Shown in pieces: positions 49,702 to 62,200 of a stretch of 64,000 nucleotides of DNA. Every line of letters begins with the position of its first letter. Position 1 is the stretch's first letter. The stretch comes from Quillaja saponaria (taxonomy: Eukaryota; Streptophyta; Magnoliopsida; Fabales; Quillajaceae). The notes under the pieces were generated by a model. It searched no databases. It worked only from the letters and a program-made list of their open reading frames with translations, and was not told the DNA's origin. The DNA is taken from NCBI GenBank assembly GCA_029379385.1, contig CM055618.1, positions 10,736,134-10,800,133 of the forward strand, read 5' to 3'. A program made the position numbers and the translations under genes.

Positions 49702-52433
49702 TCACCACACATGCCTAAACATTAAATAGACCCATAAAAAAGGTCTAAACTTGTTAGACTGCAATCTTAGATGTTAAACACAGACGGCATATGCAAGTCT
49801 ACCAAACTAAAATGCATGGAAGAAATGCAGGTGCAGGAAAATACTGATTTTGTCAAGGCTGCTTCAGCAATCTAGTTATAATACAGTACTGTGAGGGTAG
49901 AATACATGGCCCAAAACACAGTTCTAACATCATAATTCACAAAAGAATAAAGTTTTGGCACATTGTTAAACAATGGAAAAGCATCCTTCAAGGCTACACC
50001 AATCCTATACATACCTAGATGAGTGCAGAGTCATGTTAATTTGAGACACGAGATAAGAGGATGAAAGAGTGTGCTCATGTTGATAATGGGAGGAAATTAG
50101 GAGACCAACAAATGGGACAGGTAAGGATGAAGAATCAGTAAATTAAAGAATTCAGTGTAAATGTATATTCCCCCCTTCTCAGTGCAACAAATAAATGTTG
50201 AAGTTATTATTCAAACATCTGGCATGTACTGAATCACAGTCAACTCACTGTATACCTATGAAGTACAGACACAGTCACGGGCAAGTGAACAACAGAAACA
50301 AACATGGAACGATATAGTCACACAAGAAAGAGCTACATGGACTCACTTGAAATTAACTTTTTATAACTCTATCTAAAAACGAATGTTATATAACACCATA
50401 TCAACATGGGTTTATTGAATTTAGGCCATGCTATTCCTGTCATGAACTATAGTCCTAGGATGAACTGGAAATCAAAATACTAGAATAGCTTGACTAAAGA
50501 GTAACTCAGAGAAGACACCACAATTCACAAACTAGTCTCTTTTAATTTTTTTATCTTTGCACTATTTTGAACTTATTGATAATACAAAAATGTAGCTCAA
50601 GTAGTAAACAGATTCCTTCACAGCTCACCACAAAATCCCAAGACCTCGGGGGCCTAAAATCATACCAAACCACATTTTACAGACTCAATCTTACTTCTCA
50701 TTTATCAAATATCGGGATTTTCAATAAAACAGAAAGTTGACTTGACTAGCCTACTGTCACAAGCATATTTAGAAAATGAACCATAAGTTTAATTAGTCCT
50801 TCAAAATTAAGATGAAAATATCATCCTTGATTGCACAGAAATATCAGGAGCCATGACATCAGTTTTCCTTCTCATACATCAAGTTAAGCCAGATTTCAGT
50901 GTTTCTTATCCAATAAATTGCCTTCTAACCCTTCTTTTTCCTGATATGATTCATATTTAATTAGAAAGAAGGCTTCTGAAGAATGAAGAAATCGAATCAG
51001 TCTACTCTGATAGTCTATGTAGGCAGAAGGTCAATACCCCTTCAAATTTCAAATAGCTAAGATGTGTAAAGTTATTTCTAAATTTTAGCACAAAGGATAC
51101 TGGAAGATTCCGGGGCTTTGATCCTCTGTTAGATCATTCTGTTTTCTGAGTCTTTGATCTCATGGAAGAGTGGCTAGACTCCAATAAAAAAGACTCCCAA
51201 CCCCAACTCAATACAGATCCATCTTTATTTTCTTTTCTCGACATGCACACCACAGAGATGCAATGCCTTGGTGCGTGAGGGTGAGAATTTCAAGCAGAAG
51301 GGTTGAAGGGTAGAAGTGATAAGGGAAGATATCAACACAAAATCTTAGGTAGAGTGTAGTCACAGATAGGTTTGCATAGTAAAAGAGAATTCACATGGAA
51401 GCTCACCAACTACTTTGTAAGGATTCATGTGGCCTATCCCAATTAATTGGAATTAAAGTTTGTTAATATGTATGTTGAACCTCAAGAATTTGGAATAATC
51501 AACTCTCTCTGTCCAGGGAAACCATGAAATATCCATGCCAAACCTATATAAACAAAATAAAACATTTGCTGGAGATAAAAACTACAATAAAGCTAGCACA
51601 GACCTATACCATAAATGTAACAATCACCCAAAAAATGCAACTAAATTATGAAATTGCAGGACACTATAGGCTACCAATTTCAAAAAGAAAGAGAAGATAG
51701 AGGTAAGTGTGCCACCTGTTGCAGAACTCAGTTACATGTCTTGACCAATTGTAGAATACAAACCACATCAATACAACTACCAAAGTATCTGACAGAAGTT
51801 AAGAATTCACAAGTGAAATACCATATCAGCAAATGAAAGATCTACTTTCAGTCAATAAAGAGATATTTCTGTACCACCAAAGTATTCGTCAACATTTTGC
51901 AAAATATTAGAATGGGTTCGTCTTTCCCTCAAAACATGCCTAAACAACTATTGTTAACATTATTGTTTTGGAGCATAACAGATACATATACCAAAGATGC
52001 ATGAACCTCAGTTTCACAAACTAAAGCAACTGCGTTTTAATTTGTGAGTATTAGTATAAAAGCTTATTCGAAATAAATTTGTATAATATACAAGTTACAT
52101 ATTCACAGAACTGTCATTTATTTTGAAGCACCATCAAAAATGCTAATTAATTCATTTCATTATGAAAAATTGTCAAATTTCTTACATTTATCAGAATTTT
52201 GAAACTTATGAAATATCAATGTGCAGATCTGTCCCTCACGTTAAACAGGAAACAAGAAAATCTCCCAAATCCCAATGGGTTTAGAAAAAAACTAAAATAC
52301 ATAGATCAAGTAGCTAATCCTTAAAGAAGACAGTGAAAAAGAGGATACTGAAAAGATAACGCTCCCACCAATCCAGCATATAAAGCCCAAACGTAACATT
52401 GTAGAGATAGATCTTTCGCTGAATCCAATTCAT
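49702..52433 (-). CDS. serine palmitoyltransferase small subunit (ssSPT, DUF3317)
   Basis: Three tiny coding exons, 52433-52349, 51788-51716 and 49714-49702, give 171 bases and exactly 56 residues, the usual length of plant ssSPT proteins. The protein begins MNWIQRKIYLYNVTFG, continues LYMLDWWERYLF, then TLVVVLMWFVFYN (membrane helix), and ends TEFCNRHVW. Phases are 1 and 2: CTTTTCA|GTATCC to GTCAG|ATACTTTGG, then AACAG|GTGGCA to TTTAG|GCATGTG. In the ER membrane ssSPT binds the LCB1/LCB2 heterodimer and strongly stimulates serine palmitoyltransferase, the first step of sphingolipid synthesis. A 5' untranslated exon ending at 53128 is likely. It departs from the usual YNGSRY by having YNWSRH. 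The exon joins are my inference, but the length and ending support them. Confidence 0.87.
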
Positions 52434-53127
52434 AGCTTTCAAAGCTGCAACAGCATTAGTAGGAATCAAGCAAGGGAAGATATGAACTAAAGCGCGACCT
52501 TACTTAGCCCAAGTTTTGGGAAAATATAAGAACAGCCTTTTCATAAATAAAAAAAGTCCTATCAGAAGAGTTTTAGCAAATGCTTGATCACCTCTATAGC
52601 TGTAACGGTGAAGCTTACTAGTCAATGACATTTATAATAGCATTCCGCCAAAAAACCACATTTTATAAGAGCATTCCAACCATTAATCAACTGAGTTCAT
52701 TTGTTACAGTCTAGTTGGAAAGAACACTAAGTATTTCAATTTTCTTGGGGGATGTCTCCTAATCCAGTACAAGCATCTTAAAACTGATAGATATCTAAAG
52801 CAGCTTAATGCTGTAATGTTAACATCATAAATGGTCTTATTGAAACATAGGATGCAATTTTTCCAAACAAGTAATTTCTAATTGACAAGTCGAAATTCGT
52901 GAACTTACCACCAAAAATGAAAAATAAAAAAATAAAAAAATAGCCTGACAAAATTCAATTATAAGCAGGTAGAAACACAAGCAGCAAACATTCATGGGCA
53001 CGATCGGTGGAATAAATCCATCAACCAAAAATTGTCTCTCACTTTCGTACAACAAAAAGGTCAAAAATTAATTTGACAGAATACTCAAAATTAAATTGCT
53101 AGGGATAATCAAAGGGTAAGAGAGTAC

Positions 53128-53310
53128 CTGAGAAGTGTAATAAAGCACCCAAAACTATTGCTTCAATTTGGTGCCCCTACGTTGCCTTCAAAAACTACAG
53201 CTTTGGGAGCTATAAACTGAAACAACGGTGAGATGAGACAGGACTCAGGAGACTAGAAGAGAGAGGTGAACCAAGGGATGCGTGCATCTGAAAGCATAGA
53301 CAGAAGTAGG
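53128..53310 (-). other. probable 5' untranslated exon of the ssSPT gene
   Basis: The minus strand runs from a TATA box to a donor, CTTCTCAG|GTACTC, at 53128/53127. The matching acceptor is GTTGCAG|CTTTGAAAGCT just before the ATG. This intron would be about 683 bases. Transcript evidence is absent. Confidence 0.45.
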
Positions 53311-53340
53311 GGAGAAGGAAGACGTGTACATAAAACACGC

Positions 53341-53346
53341 TTTATA
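53341..53346 (-). promoter_or_regulatory. TATA box of the ssSPT gene
   Basis: TATAAA on the minus strand (TTAATATAAAGCG context), about 30 bases upstream of the inferred leader exon. Confidence 0.45.
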
Positions 53347-53349
53347 TTA

Positions 53350-56300
53350 ATTAATTACTTATTATTACAGACAAAAGGAAGATTCAAACTAGTCTTTCTT
53401 TTTTTTGACTAACAAATTATTTGTTTTGTTTGAAAATTAATTTTTATAATCAGTGTTGTAATGATATTTGTTAATTTATAATAAATATAATAATTAAAAT
53501 AAAATTTGTAAGTAATAATTTATATAATAAATTATACTTAACTGAAATTATTGTTATAACCCGTATTGCAAAATTTAATTTTATACATAATATTTAAATT
53601 TTAGCTATAAAAATAAATAAATTAAATAAGTAATAGTATACTTGAACTTATTATAAATTGATAATATAATGTATATGTAAAAATAGTGGTACGTAACTTA
53701 TAGTAAATAATTGAATAAAAATTTACAAAAAATTAAATTTTAGAAACATAAATTATATATATATATATAAAGGCAATGCAAGAATTAAGTTTCATTTTAT
53801 TGTTAGTCAACTTGAAATTAAATTTTTACCCCAAGTAAATTTTTTTAACAAAAACACATGTGTAAACTATTTTAAGTGACAGAGGAAAAGTCATGTATAT
53901 ATATATAAACACTTTGACAAGATTTTTATCATATTTATTGTTGACTTGACCCTTAACTTTTGTTTTTTTCTCTCCACTCCACCAGCTCTCAATTCCTTTC
54001 TTTTCTCTTCCTTTTCACACATATAATTGACTTCCTTTCCTCCAATTTTCTGTTGCAGTCGAGCTCCACTTTTCCTTGTTCTTGGTGTGCTTAAAAAAAT
54101 CCTTGGAATCAAGTCTTTTTCCTAGCTTATTTCTTAAAGTTTTTTACATTGGCCGTGACAAGTTTGGCTGGGCTTCTTGTATTTCTGTGTTTTTTTTCCT
54201 TTCTGGCTGTGTATCTTGGTGGTCTTTAGCTACCACATCTCATCTGGTTTGCCATGTGCTAGCTGGTCTTGGCCTAGGTGAGTTTTCCCTTTCATTTTTG
54301 TCTTGTTTTACTTTCCTTACAAGAGGTTGGGTGGGTGAATTAAGCTGATTTTGCCCTTTGAGTGATCTGTTTTGTGTTCCTTGTTTTTACAGTAGCGGGA
54401 GGTTATATTAAACTCCTAGTTTCAACCTTGTTGTGTGAGGTCAGCTACCATAAACCCCTTCCTTTTTCACCTAGAGTTCAAGGATTTCATCTTTGGTTTT
54501 GTGGTAGCCTTAATGGATGGTATGACGACTCTTTTTTTTTTTTTTTTCCAGCTTTGCCATGGGGTAGTTAAGAGGGTGGTAATGATATTTAGTGTAATTC
54601 TCTTGCTTTAGTTAGGTGCTTTTTTTAGTAGCTTTAATAAGATATTAGAGTAAGCAAGTTAAACAAAATAGTTTGATTATATAAGGGGTAAAGGTAAGCA
54701 AGTGTATCTTTTGGAGGTTTTACTAGTTTAATTGGTATATGTGTATTAGATGTGTGCTAGTTGGTGAGTTAAGTTAAGGACTTAATAAATTCCAAGTGTT
54801 AACTTAGGTAATTGAAATTGGGAACCTTAGTATATAAAAGACTTAAATAAGAAAGTGGAGAATTATGAATGAAAGTTTAAGAGTTTATTTGGTAGTTTTG
54901 TAATTATTGAAATAGGGAATTTTGGATTTGAATATGTTAATATAAGAATTGTATACTTTAAATCTTGATGAATTCTAAGTAAAAAGTTTAATTGGAATTT
55001 GTGTAATGTTGATGGATTATTGTTGAAAGTAAGAGTTAAATAGTTTTTAAAGTGGTGTAAGGTCAAATTTCGCGAGTTATGATTTTCGGGTATTGAATGA
55101 ACCTGTTTTATTACGACTAACTTTAAAGGGTTTTAAAGGTTGAATTAGGAATAGAGTTCTTAATATGAAATGTTCCTAATACCTTGATAAGCTAGACTAC
55201 AATTTTTTGTAATTTAATTCCCTTGAATAGAGTTTTTATAAGCCTTGAAGTCTGATTTTGAGAACCAGAAAATTGGTGTAATTCCCTGTTTTTGGTTCAT
55301 GTAAGGAGTTGAGTGGGGTTAAGGCTGAGTTTAGGAAAATTTTCTAAATAAGAAAGCTAGATAACATCCTAAAGTTAATGTTTCAACTTTGTTTTATTAA
55401 ATTTTATTAAGTATATAAGTAAAAATAAACGTATATCCATGGAGGTTGTGTAATGCCTAAAGGAGTCAACTTTAAATAATTATCTGTACTAATATACACA
55501 TCCAAATAATACATATGATACCTATCTATAAAAATATACTTGTCGATTAATAAATGCAACAAATGAAATTGGATTTCTTTTTTCCTATAGAAAGTTATGT
55601 TTAAATGACTGAGGTAAGGTCAGTGTTGCCAAAATATTGTATTTTGCAAAATTTGATGCAACTTCAAACAGTAAACTGAATTGATATATAAATCTAAAAA
55701 TTTAAAATAATATACCATTATAAAGTTACATATGTGTAGTATTTAATAAATTTTACGAAACTGGATTCGGAATTCCCTAGAGTAAGATGTGACTATTAGA
55801 GTGAACACTGGTCCAAACTCAATCTTTAACTCACTAGTGTTTTCTAACTTTTCTAATAGTTTCTTTATACCCTATGCATTTTCAATACATCTAAAATGTC
55901 TATTCATTATCAACCTTACCACATAAAATACAATTTATACTATTTGACATGTAATAGCTTAATAGAAAACTTTCATAAAGAAATCTATGTAAGTTGATAT
56001 ATAAGCTTAGTAATTAAAAAATTATAATAATAACGTTTATGAACTAAGTATTATTTAGAAATATGAATTTCATTTCTGGAACCTAATGTGGACTTGATAA
56101 GATGCGTGGACGCAAGTGTGAGTGATAAACGAAATCGATTAAAGGTGAGTGGTTAACTGTTACATTTGGGGGCTAGATTGTCATATGTAATTATATATGT
56201 ATTTGAATAGATGTGATATATGAAAAATAAGCAAGTGCAATATTTCAGTGATTTATTTGAATTATGTTTGTTTGATATTAGTTGTAGTTGATAAGGGCCA

Positions 56301-58229
56301 ACAAAGTGAGATTTTTTTGAGAAATCATTTTTACCTACAAAATTAAAATCCATGTACACCTAGGATATTCTGATTTAAAATTCTGAGATATTTTGATTCT
56401 GATAAATATTTTTTAAAGTTTGAGTGCTTATCCTCAGTGGGATGGATTATGTACGGAGATTAATTTGTTGTGCAGACGCGTAAATGACCGATGAGGGGTG
56501 ATACTGTTATGTGGGATTGAGTTATTAATTGGTCATTTATTTGTTGTGTATGTTATAATTGCTTTGATTAATTTGTGATACTATGAATCATATAAGTTGT
56601 GAATTTATGACAATTACAAATATGTACGTATAATTATAAATTAAGATATGAACATTATCACATGATGTTAATTGACTATATATAATATATATTATATATT
56701 ATATATTATATACTTGTGTTGAGTGATGCTAGTATTTTTTGTGTATGTTTTTCTACTCACTGAGTCCGTAAGACTTACCCTTCTTTTATAAATATTTTTT
56801 TAGTAACAAGATCTTAATGGACGTTGACCACCGATATAGGGATTGACGAGGGTTTGGCAACAAGGAAGAGTTCATAATTTCATACTTGAAGTCAAGGATG
56901 AAGGTTTGCAGTCACATTAAAACTGTAGGGTATCTAATTTTGTATGATGTAATAGTCTAGTATTTGTCTTGTTTCTGATGTGGACGGAGCAGAGCTCTTT
57001 GTTGTTTTTATGTTGTTGTTGTGTAAGAACTGGAATTTATAAGTTTGTATTTTAAGGCATGTTCCATATTGTAGATAACCTTTACCGAAATTTTCAGTAA
57101 ATTGTGATTTGTTTCAGTCAACAAACTTTTACTGTTAACTTTTGTTTTATTAATTTTTAGTTTTATTTATTGCTTAGTCAAGAGTCATAGTTGTTTCTTT
57201 GTTTTGGAGTCAGGGTTATAGAGGTTTGGTTACCATTTCTCTAGCCAAGTCATACCTCCGTGAAGGGTGTGACAATTATGATCAATTATCGTAATTAATA
57301 TTACAAATTTTTTATTTATAGAAGCTTAATAAGTGTCATTTGAATACCTATTATATAAATCATTTAAAAAATATTTCTTATTGTTTTTAAGTAGTTAACT
57401 CAATAAAAAAGTTGTGCATCTTTTGTTAATCAATTCAAATTTTTTTGATTAGTTATGAGAGTAAAATTATTATAAATCTTTCTTAGCATGAATGATTGAC
57501 AAGTGACTATATCAACAATAATAGATTAACGAAAATGAATATAAATTAATTTATATGCTACTTGATCTCTAGAAACACTTCAAAATCCTAGCAAAAATTA
57601 ATTTAGTGATTTTGTATCATTAGCTCGAGTTCTATGAATATTATTTCTTTCGGATCTAAAACTAGTGTCATATTTTTATATTTTTATCTCAAAATGAATG
57701 TGATTATTCTAAAATAAAGCATTACAACAATATAGTCTCAAATATATTCTCACTTATACCTATAACAAGAGCATTCAAAATTTATAAGAATTTGTATCAT
57801 TAATTTTATTTTATTTTTTTGGTAAGGAATAAGTATCATTAATTTGTAAATGTAAAATGTATGTTAAAAAAGTTGTATTGTAATTGTTTCTTTATTCAAA
57901 ATTATCTAATTGGCTGGCACTATTTTGAGTCAAGAAAGTATGGTAAATTATAGAATTATTATTTTATTTATCATATAACTAAATTTTTTTTTTGGATGGA
58001 GTGATGAAATGACTAGAGATTTAAGTGATCTTAAAATTTTTAAAGTAAAATTTTGTAGGATGGTCATAAGATTGTCTAAATTGTCTAAATTGTATGGTTT
58101 CAAATATTTAGGATTTAAGAAACAACATTCATATAAGATGTGTGTCTTGAGATACGAATGTTTAGATAAATAACATAATATATAAGAAGATTATAGAATA
58201 TGAAATGAGAATATACAAAAAAAAAAAAT
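53350..58229. other. AT-rich, repeat-like gene desert
   Basis: No protein-coding frame is supported. The 53930-57290 part is less AT-rich at its ends. It starts with a pyrimidine-rich tract and ends with text of a kind I associate with dispersed non-coding plant elements (TACTCACTGAGTCCGTAAG near 56753; GTCATACCTCCGTGAAGG near 57249). An (AT)n-type run lies at 56675-56711. A degenerate LTR-type or long non-coding element is possible. Confidence 0.4.
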
Positions 58230-58450
58230 AAAAAAAATATGAATGTTGTACGTATTGAAGAGAAAATAAGATAAATTTTTTTGTAGTGGTTTAGAAATAT
58301 CGAACATACGTTGGTGGATGTCGTAGTTAGGAGAGATGATTTGGTGTAGGTAAGTAAGATTACGGGATAGAGTAAAATAAAAAATTAAATGGAAGAAATG
58401 TTTGAGAATTATAGATTAGACATGTAATTTAAAATAACAGTTGAATCACT
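58230..58450 (+). mobile_element. LINE 3' fragment, related to the copy at 26777
   Basis: RIEEKIR and DVVVRRDDLV can be read across frame breaks and line up with PYEEKMREN and DAIVRRGDLVQ of the 26777-27150 fragment. This is a heavily decayed non-LTR retrotransposon tail. Confidence 0.5.
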
Positions 58451-58782
58451 CAAATCTAAAAAAATTTAAAAATCTCATTTGACTAATACGATTTAGTAGT
58501 TTTTTCAGGCTCGGCTTATTCAATTTTTATTTTTTTATTTAAAACAAAAAATACAAAATACAAAAGCAGAAACTTGCACCCAAGTCATAATCTGTTTTAA
58601 TGCACCCAAAAAATATGCATGGGAAAAAGAAAAAAAGAAAAAAGAAATGAAAAATGCTTCTTGTGGGAATATTTACTTTGTGTTGGAACCCTGTGGGATT
58701 AGGAAGAAAACTAAACTGGCGAGGCAAAAATGGATAAAAGAGGGACGAATTACAATAATGGGGACAATTCAACATCAGAAAA

Positions 58783-58794
58783 TATATATAAAAA
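58783..58794 (+). promoter_or_regulatory. possible TATA box of the ARG1-like gene
   Basis: TATATATAAAAA lies about 475 bases before the ATG. If used, the leader would be long and would include an upstream ORF. The surrounding DNA is AT-rich, so chance is possible. Confidence 0.25.
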
Positions 58795-59027
58795 AGAAAA
58801 GTCTGTTAGCTAAATTTACGTAATATGACGGAAAAAAAATATTGTAAAAAATAGAAGACAATATTTTAAACAAAATATAACAAAAATAAAAAAATAAAAA
58901 CTGAGACGAAGGCTTTTTCAGACTTCGTCCTGGGATGGTAGCTCTGGCCTCCTCTTCTGTAAATTTCAAACCCCAATCTCACCCTTTCCAATTCCTCTGT
59001 AATCGATCTTGTTGGGTTAGATCTTAG

Positions 59028-59243
59028 ATGATAGATTTTGCCGCTTTTGACATTCCGAGGCTAAAGATAGCGATCCAAGGACACTTTGAATTGTGCGTAT
59101 TTCTGGTGGAAAGTGTTGATCTTTTATTGGTCCTGAATTTGGTTTTGGAATTTCCAGTTGGATATTCTGTAATTGGAGCAATTGGGTTGAGGAAGAAGAT
59201 ATATTTTGAGCCAGAGAGATTGAGAAAAACGTTGTGGCACTGA
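59028..59243 (+). other. possible upstream ORF in the ARG1-like leader
   Basis: An ATG opens a 71-codon frame starting MIDFAAFDIPRLK that ends 24 bases before the main start codon. If the leader is unspliced, it would be translated first and could damp ARG1 expression. No conservation evidence is available. Confidence 0.3.
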
Positions 59244-59267
59244 AGTTAAGAAAGGGTGAACACGGGG

Positions 59268-62200
59268 ATGGCTTCCAAGTCGGAAGGAACTTCGGCCCTA
59301 ACAATTAGACGAGACCCATATGAGGTATTGTCTGTGTCAAGGGACTCAAACGATCAGGAAATTAAAACGGCTTATAGAAAGCTCGCTCTCAAGTAAGTTT
59401 TGGTCTAGCATATTCTCCAAATTTTCGTTTTGGGTTTTCCATAATCTTTCAAATGAACTGTATGTGGCTACACCTACAAAATTTTGCGTGTTTTCTGAAT
59501 CATTTTTTTATTTTTGAAAGTAATGGGTATCTTATTTTATTGTTACCAAAAATTAAAGTAGACATTTTTTTAGACCTTGAGTGAGAAATTATTTGCTGAG
59601 TTAGAAGCTTAATTCTAGCTTAATCAGGGTCTTTCTATGGAGTAGAAGATAAACAGATAACCAATTTTATGTAATATTTTTGAAATCTATGGTGGATTTT
59701 GGTCAGTGTAGCAAGGCCTAAATCCTCGTTGGTGGTTTATTATTCCCTTTGTCTCATGGTAATTCTTGATTGGAGGTACTAAGTTTCAGGAAGGTTGAAT
59801 TTTTCATATGTAATAGGCTCATTGTGGTGGTGTAATTATTATTAGTATCTCGGCGGGGAAGGGGTAGGGGAAGAGGTGGCTTTTGGAGCTTCATTTACCT
59901 CCTTTCAGAGTTCTTGTTTCCCGAACAAGAAAATCATTACTTGTTTGTTTATGCTATTGAAATGCTACTAGAGTTCCCTAAAAAATGACAGCCTTCTGAA
60001 ATTTATATGTAATACATTTAAAACTTAATCTTCTTAAGTGAGCACATTAAAGAATTGGAAGCCAATATTGTGGGAAGTGGTGGAAAGAAAGGAACTGGAG
60101 GACATTTGAAGTGTTTAAACTTTCTTGTTTGAAAATTGAGATTAACCTTTCTATTTTGCGCACTTTGGAATGCAAATGTGTGAAGAAGACTGCATTCTTC
60201 TTCCATGCTGCAGTTTTCACATGTTCTGAAATTTTTCTATGCCTGGTTGATTGGTAATTCTGTTATTCTCCCATATGTGGTGTTAACTTGTTTTTATCTC
60301 TAATAAAATGTTAATAGAAAAAAGATGAATGGCATCCTGAATTGATTTTAATTTGGAAATTTGTGATGACAGCATCTTTTCTTCTAGTAATCCTGGTAAC
60401 CATGTTATCAGTTTTGACTTTTGATAATGGGTCACTTTCTTTTTGATGTCACATAAAATATGGTGGCTTGATAAATTTAAATACTCTGTGAAATAGAATG
60501 GAGTTGTTATATTCCATCTGTCATAATTTTGTCTTCTATTATTATTAGTTTCTTGGCTTAGGGATTTTGGGTCTACAAGTACAAATTCTTGGCAGCATTT
60601 TCTTTCTCTCTTTTTGTTATTGCCTTATAAAATCAAGAAGCTTAGGCAATTACTTGTTGTTTTCCTTTTCCTTAAGGTTGTTTGCAAATGCTTGTTTGGT
60701 TAACAATGATTGTGATGATATGGATCTGTGAGTTAGTTTATATCCAATACAGTACTTACATCAAGCATTTGTCAGATACCACCCTGATAAGAATGTCGAC
60801 AATCCTGAAGCATCAGAACTATTCAAAGAGGTCGCTTATTCTTACAGCATCTTATCTGACCCAGAGAAGAGAAGGCAATATGACAGTGCAGGGTTTGAGG
60901 TCATTTTCTTTCTTTTCTCTCTATGCCTCTTTCTAAAACACACACAATATAGGCATGTAAATGTTTTATACGTCTAAGTGTGAGAATGAAATGAGTTTAA
61001 TATCTATTAACCAATGACTTATGTTCACTTCACATCTAAGTTTTCTTCCTCAGTGTCGCACTCAGTTATTGCTACCCTGTTTTTATTTGCTTGTGTTGAT
61101 GTAAATGTACATAGTCAATATCGGGAGTAGAAATTTAGAACTTTAATAGTTTTTTTTTTTTTGCTAAGTAGTTTTTTATGTAGTACAAGGGTTGGTTTAG
61201 ATACCACTTATAGTAGTTACGCTTCGATTGGACCTATCATGCCCTGCTTGTTACATAGATTATAAAAGGGACTCCTTTCTTTGTCAAGTAAGGGGTGTAA
61301 AATTTATGTACATAAAAATTACTCAATAAGATTAAGGTTTTCTCTTTCTGATATGAAGCAAGATTGGAGAGCTTTACTTAACTAGTTCTTTTCTTCTTCT
61401 TCTGCTTCTTTTTTTTTTTTTTTGGGTACCTTAGGATCTCCTCCCATTTACTTCTCTCTTTCTAATGAAATTTCTTTTCTTATCAAAAAATAATCACTCA
61501 ATAAGATAGAATGACCGGAAAATAGAAAAATTGTAAAAGCCATAAAAAGAAAATCTTGAACACAAACTGTAGGAAGATATCCTACACGACATTCAGAAGG
61601 ATGGCTTCCACCTAAAGTCAGCAAATGCATTTCCCGACTGCTTGTGTCCGTAACAATAGAAGATGGCATGTCTTACTAATAGTGGAAAATGAGTGTCTCA
61701 GATTTGACCCCGAAGGTTGATACAGTAAAAGTACCCCAAAGACTTAAGTAATTTACTATATTTCTTAACTGAGAGGATGCCCTTTTAGCATCATATTCTC
61801 CTGTCAATTTAGTAATATGGACATCTGAGGACACTTTTGTCTTTGGACATTCAAAATTATTATTTTGATGAATAAGATATCAATTAAAAAGAAACTAAAG
61901 GGGGTAAACCCTTGTACATAAGTGATCTTCGTAGAGCACACTACCTAAGACAAGAAAGAGAAAAAGGGAATCAGTTCTGGAAGAAGCCTATTCTAGGAGC
62001 AGGATTGGCCAAAAGAGGGATGGGATTATCGGAAGTGCTCCAACTAAAGAAATTGAAGAGGAAATTGTTATTCAGACCCACTACCGACCTCCCCCTTCAA
62101 AAACCTAGCAATTTCTTTCCAATCAGAGAAAATTCTTGAGATATATGGGGTAGCATTCCAAATGATACATTTTCCATTCACAGTCTCACTGCCCCAACTC

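Noticed and set aside
49600..49714. Acidic frame reading CGETQKHPNMEDDK at the last ssSPT exon
   Set aside because: The phase-correct reading of this exon ends after HVW; the acidic frame is in another phase and falls in the 3' untranslated region.
54076..54571. Hydrophobic + strand ORFs in the 54-kb region
   Set aside because: They are T-rich low-complexity translation products with no conserved motif, and better fit a non-coding element.
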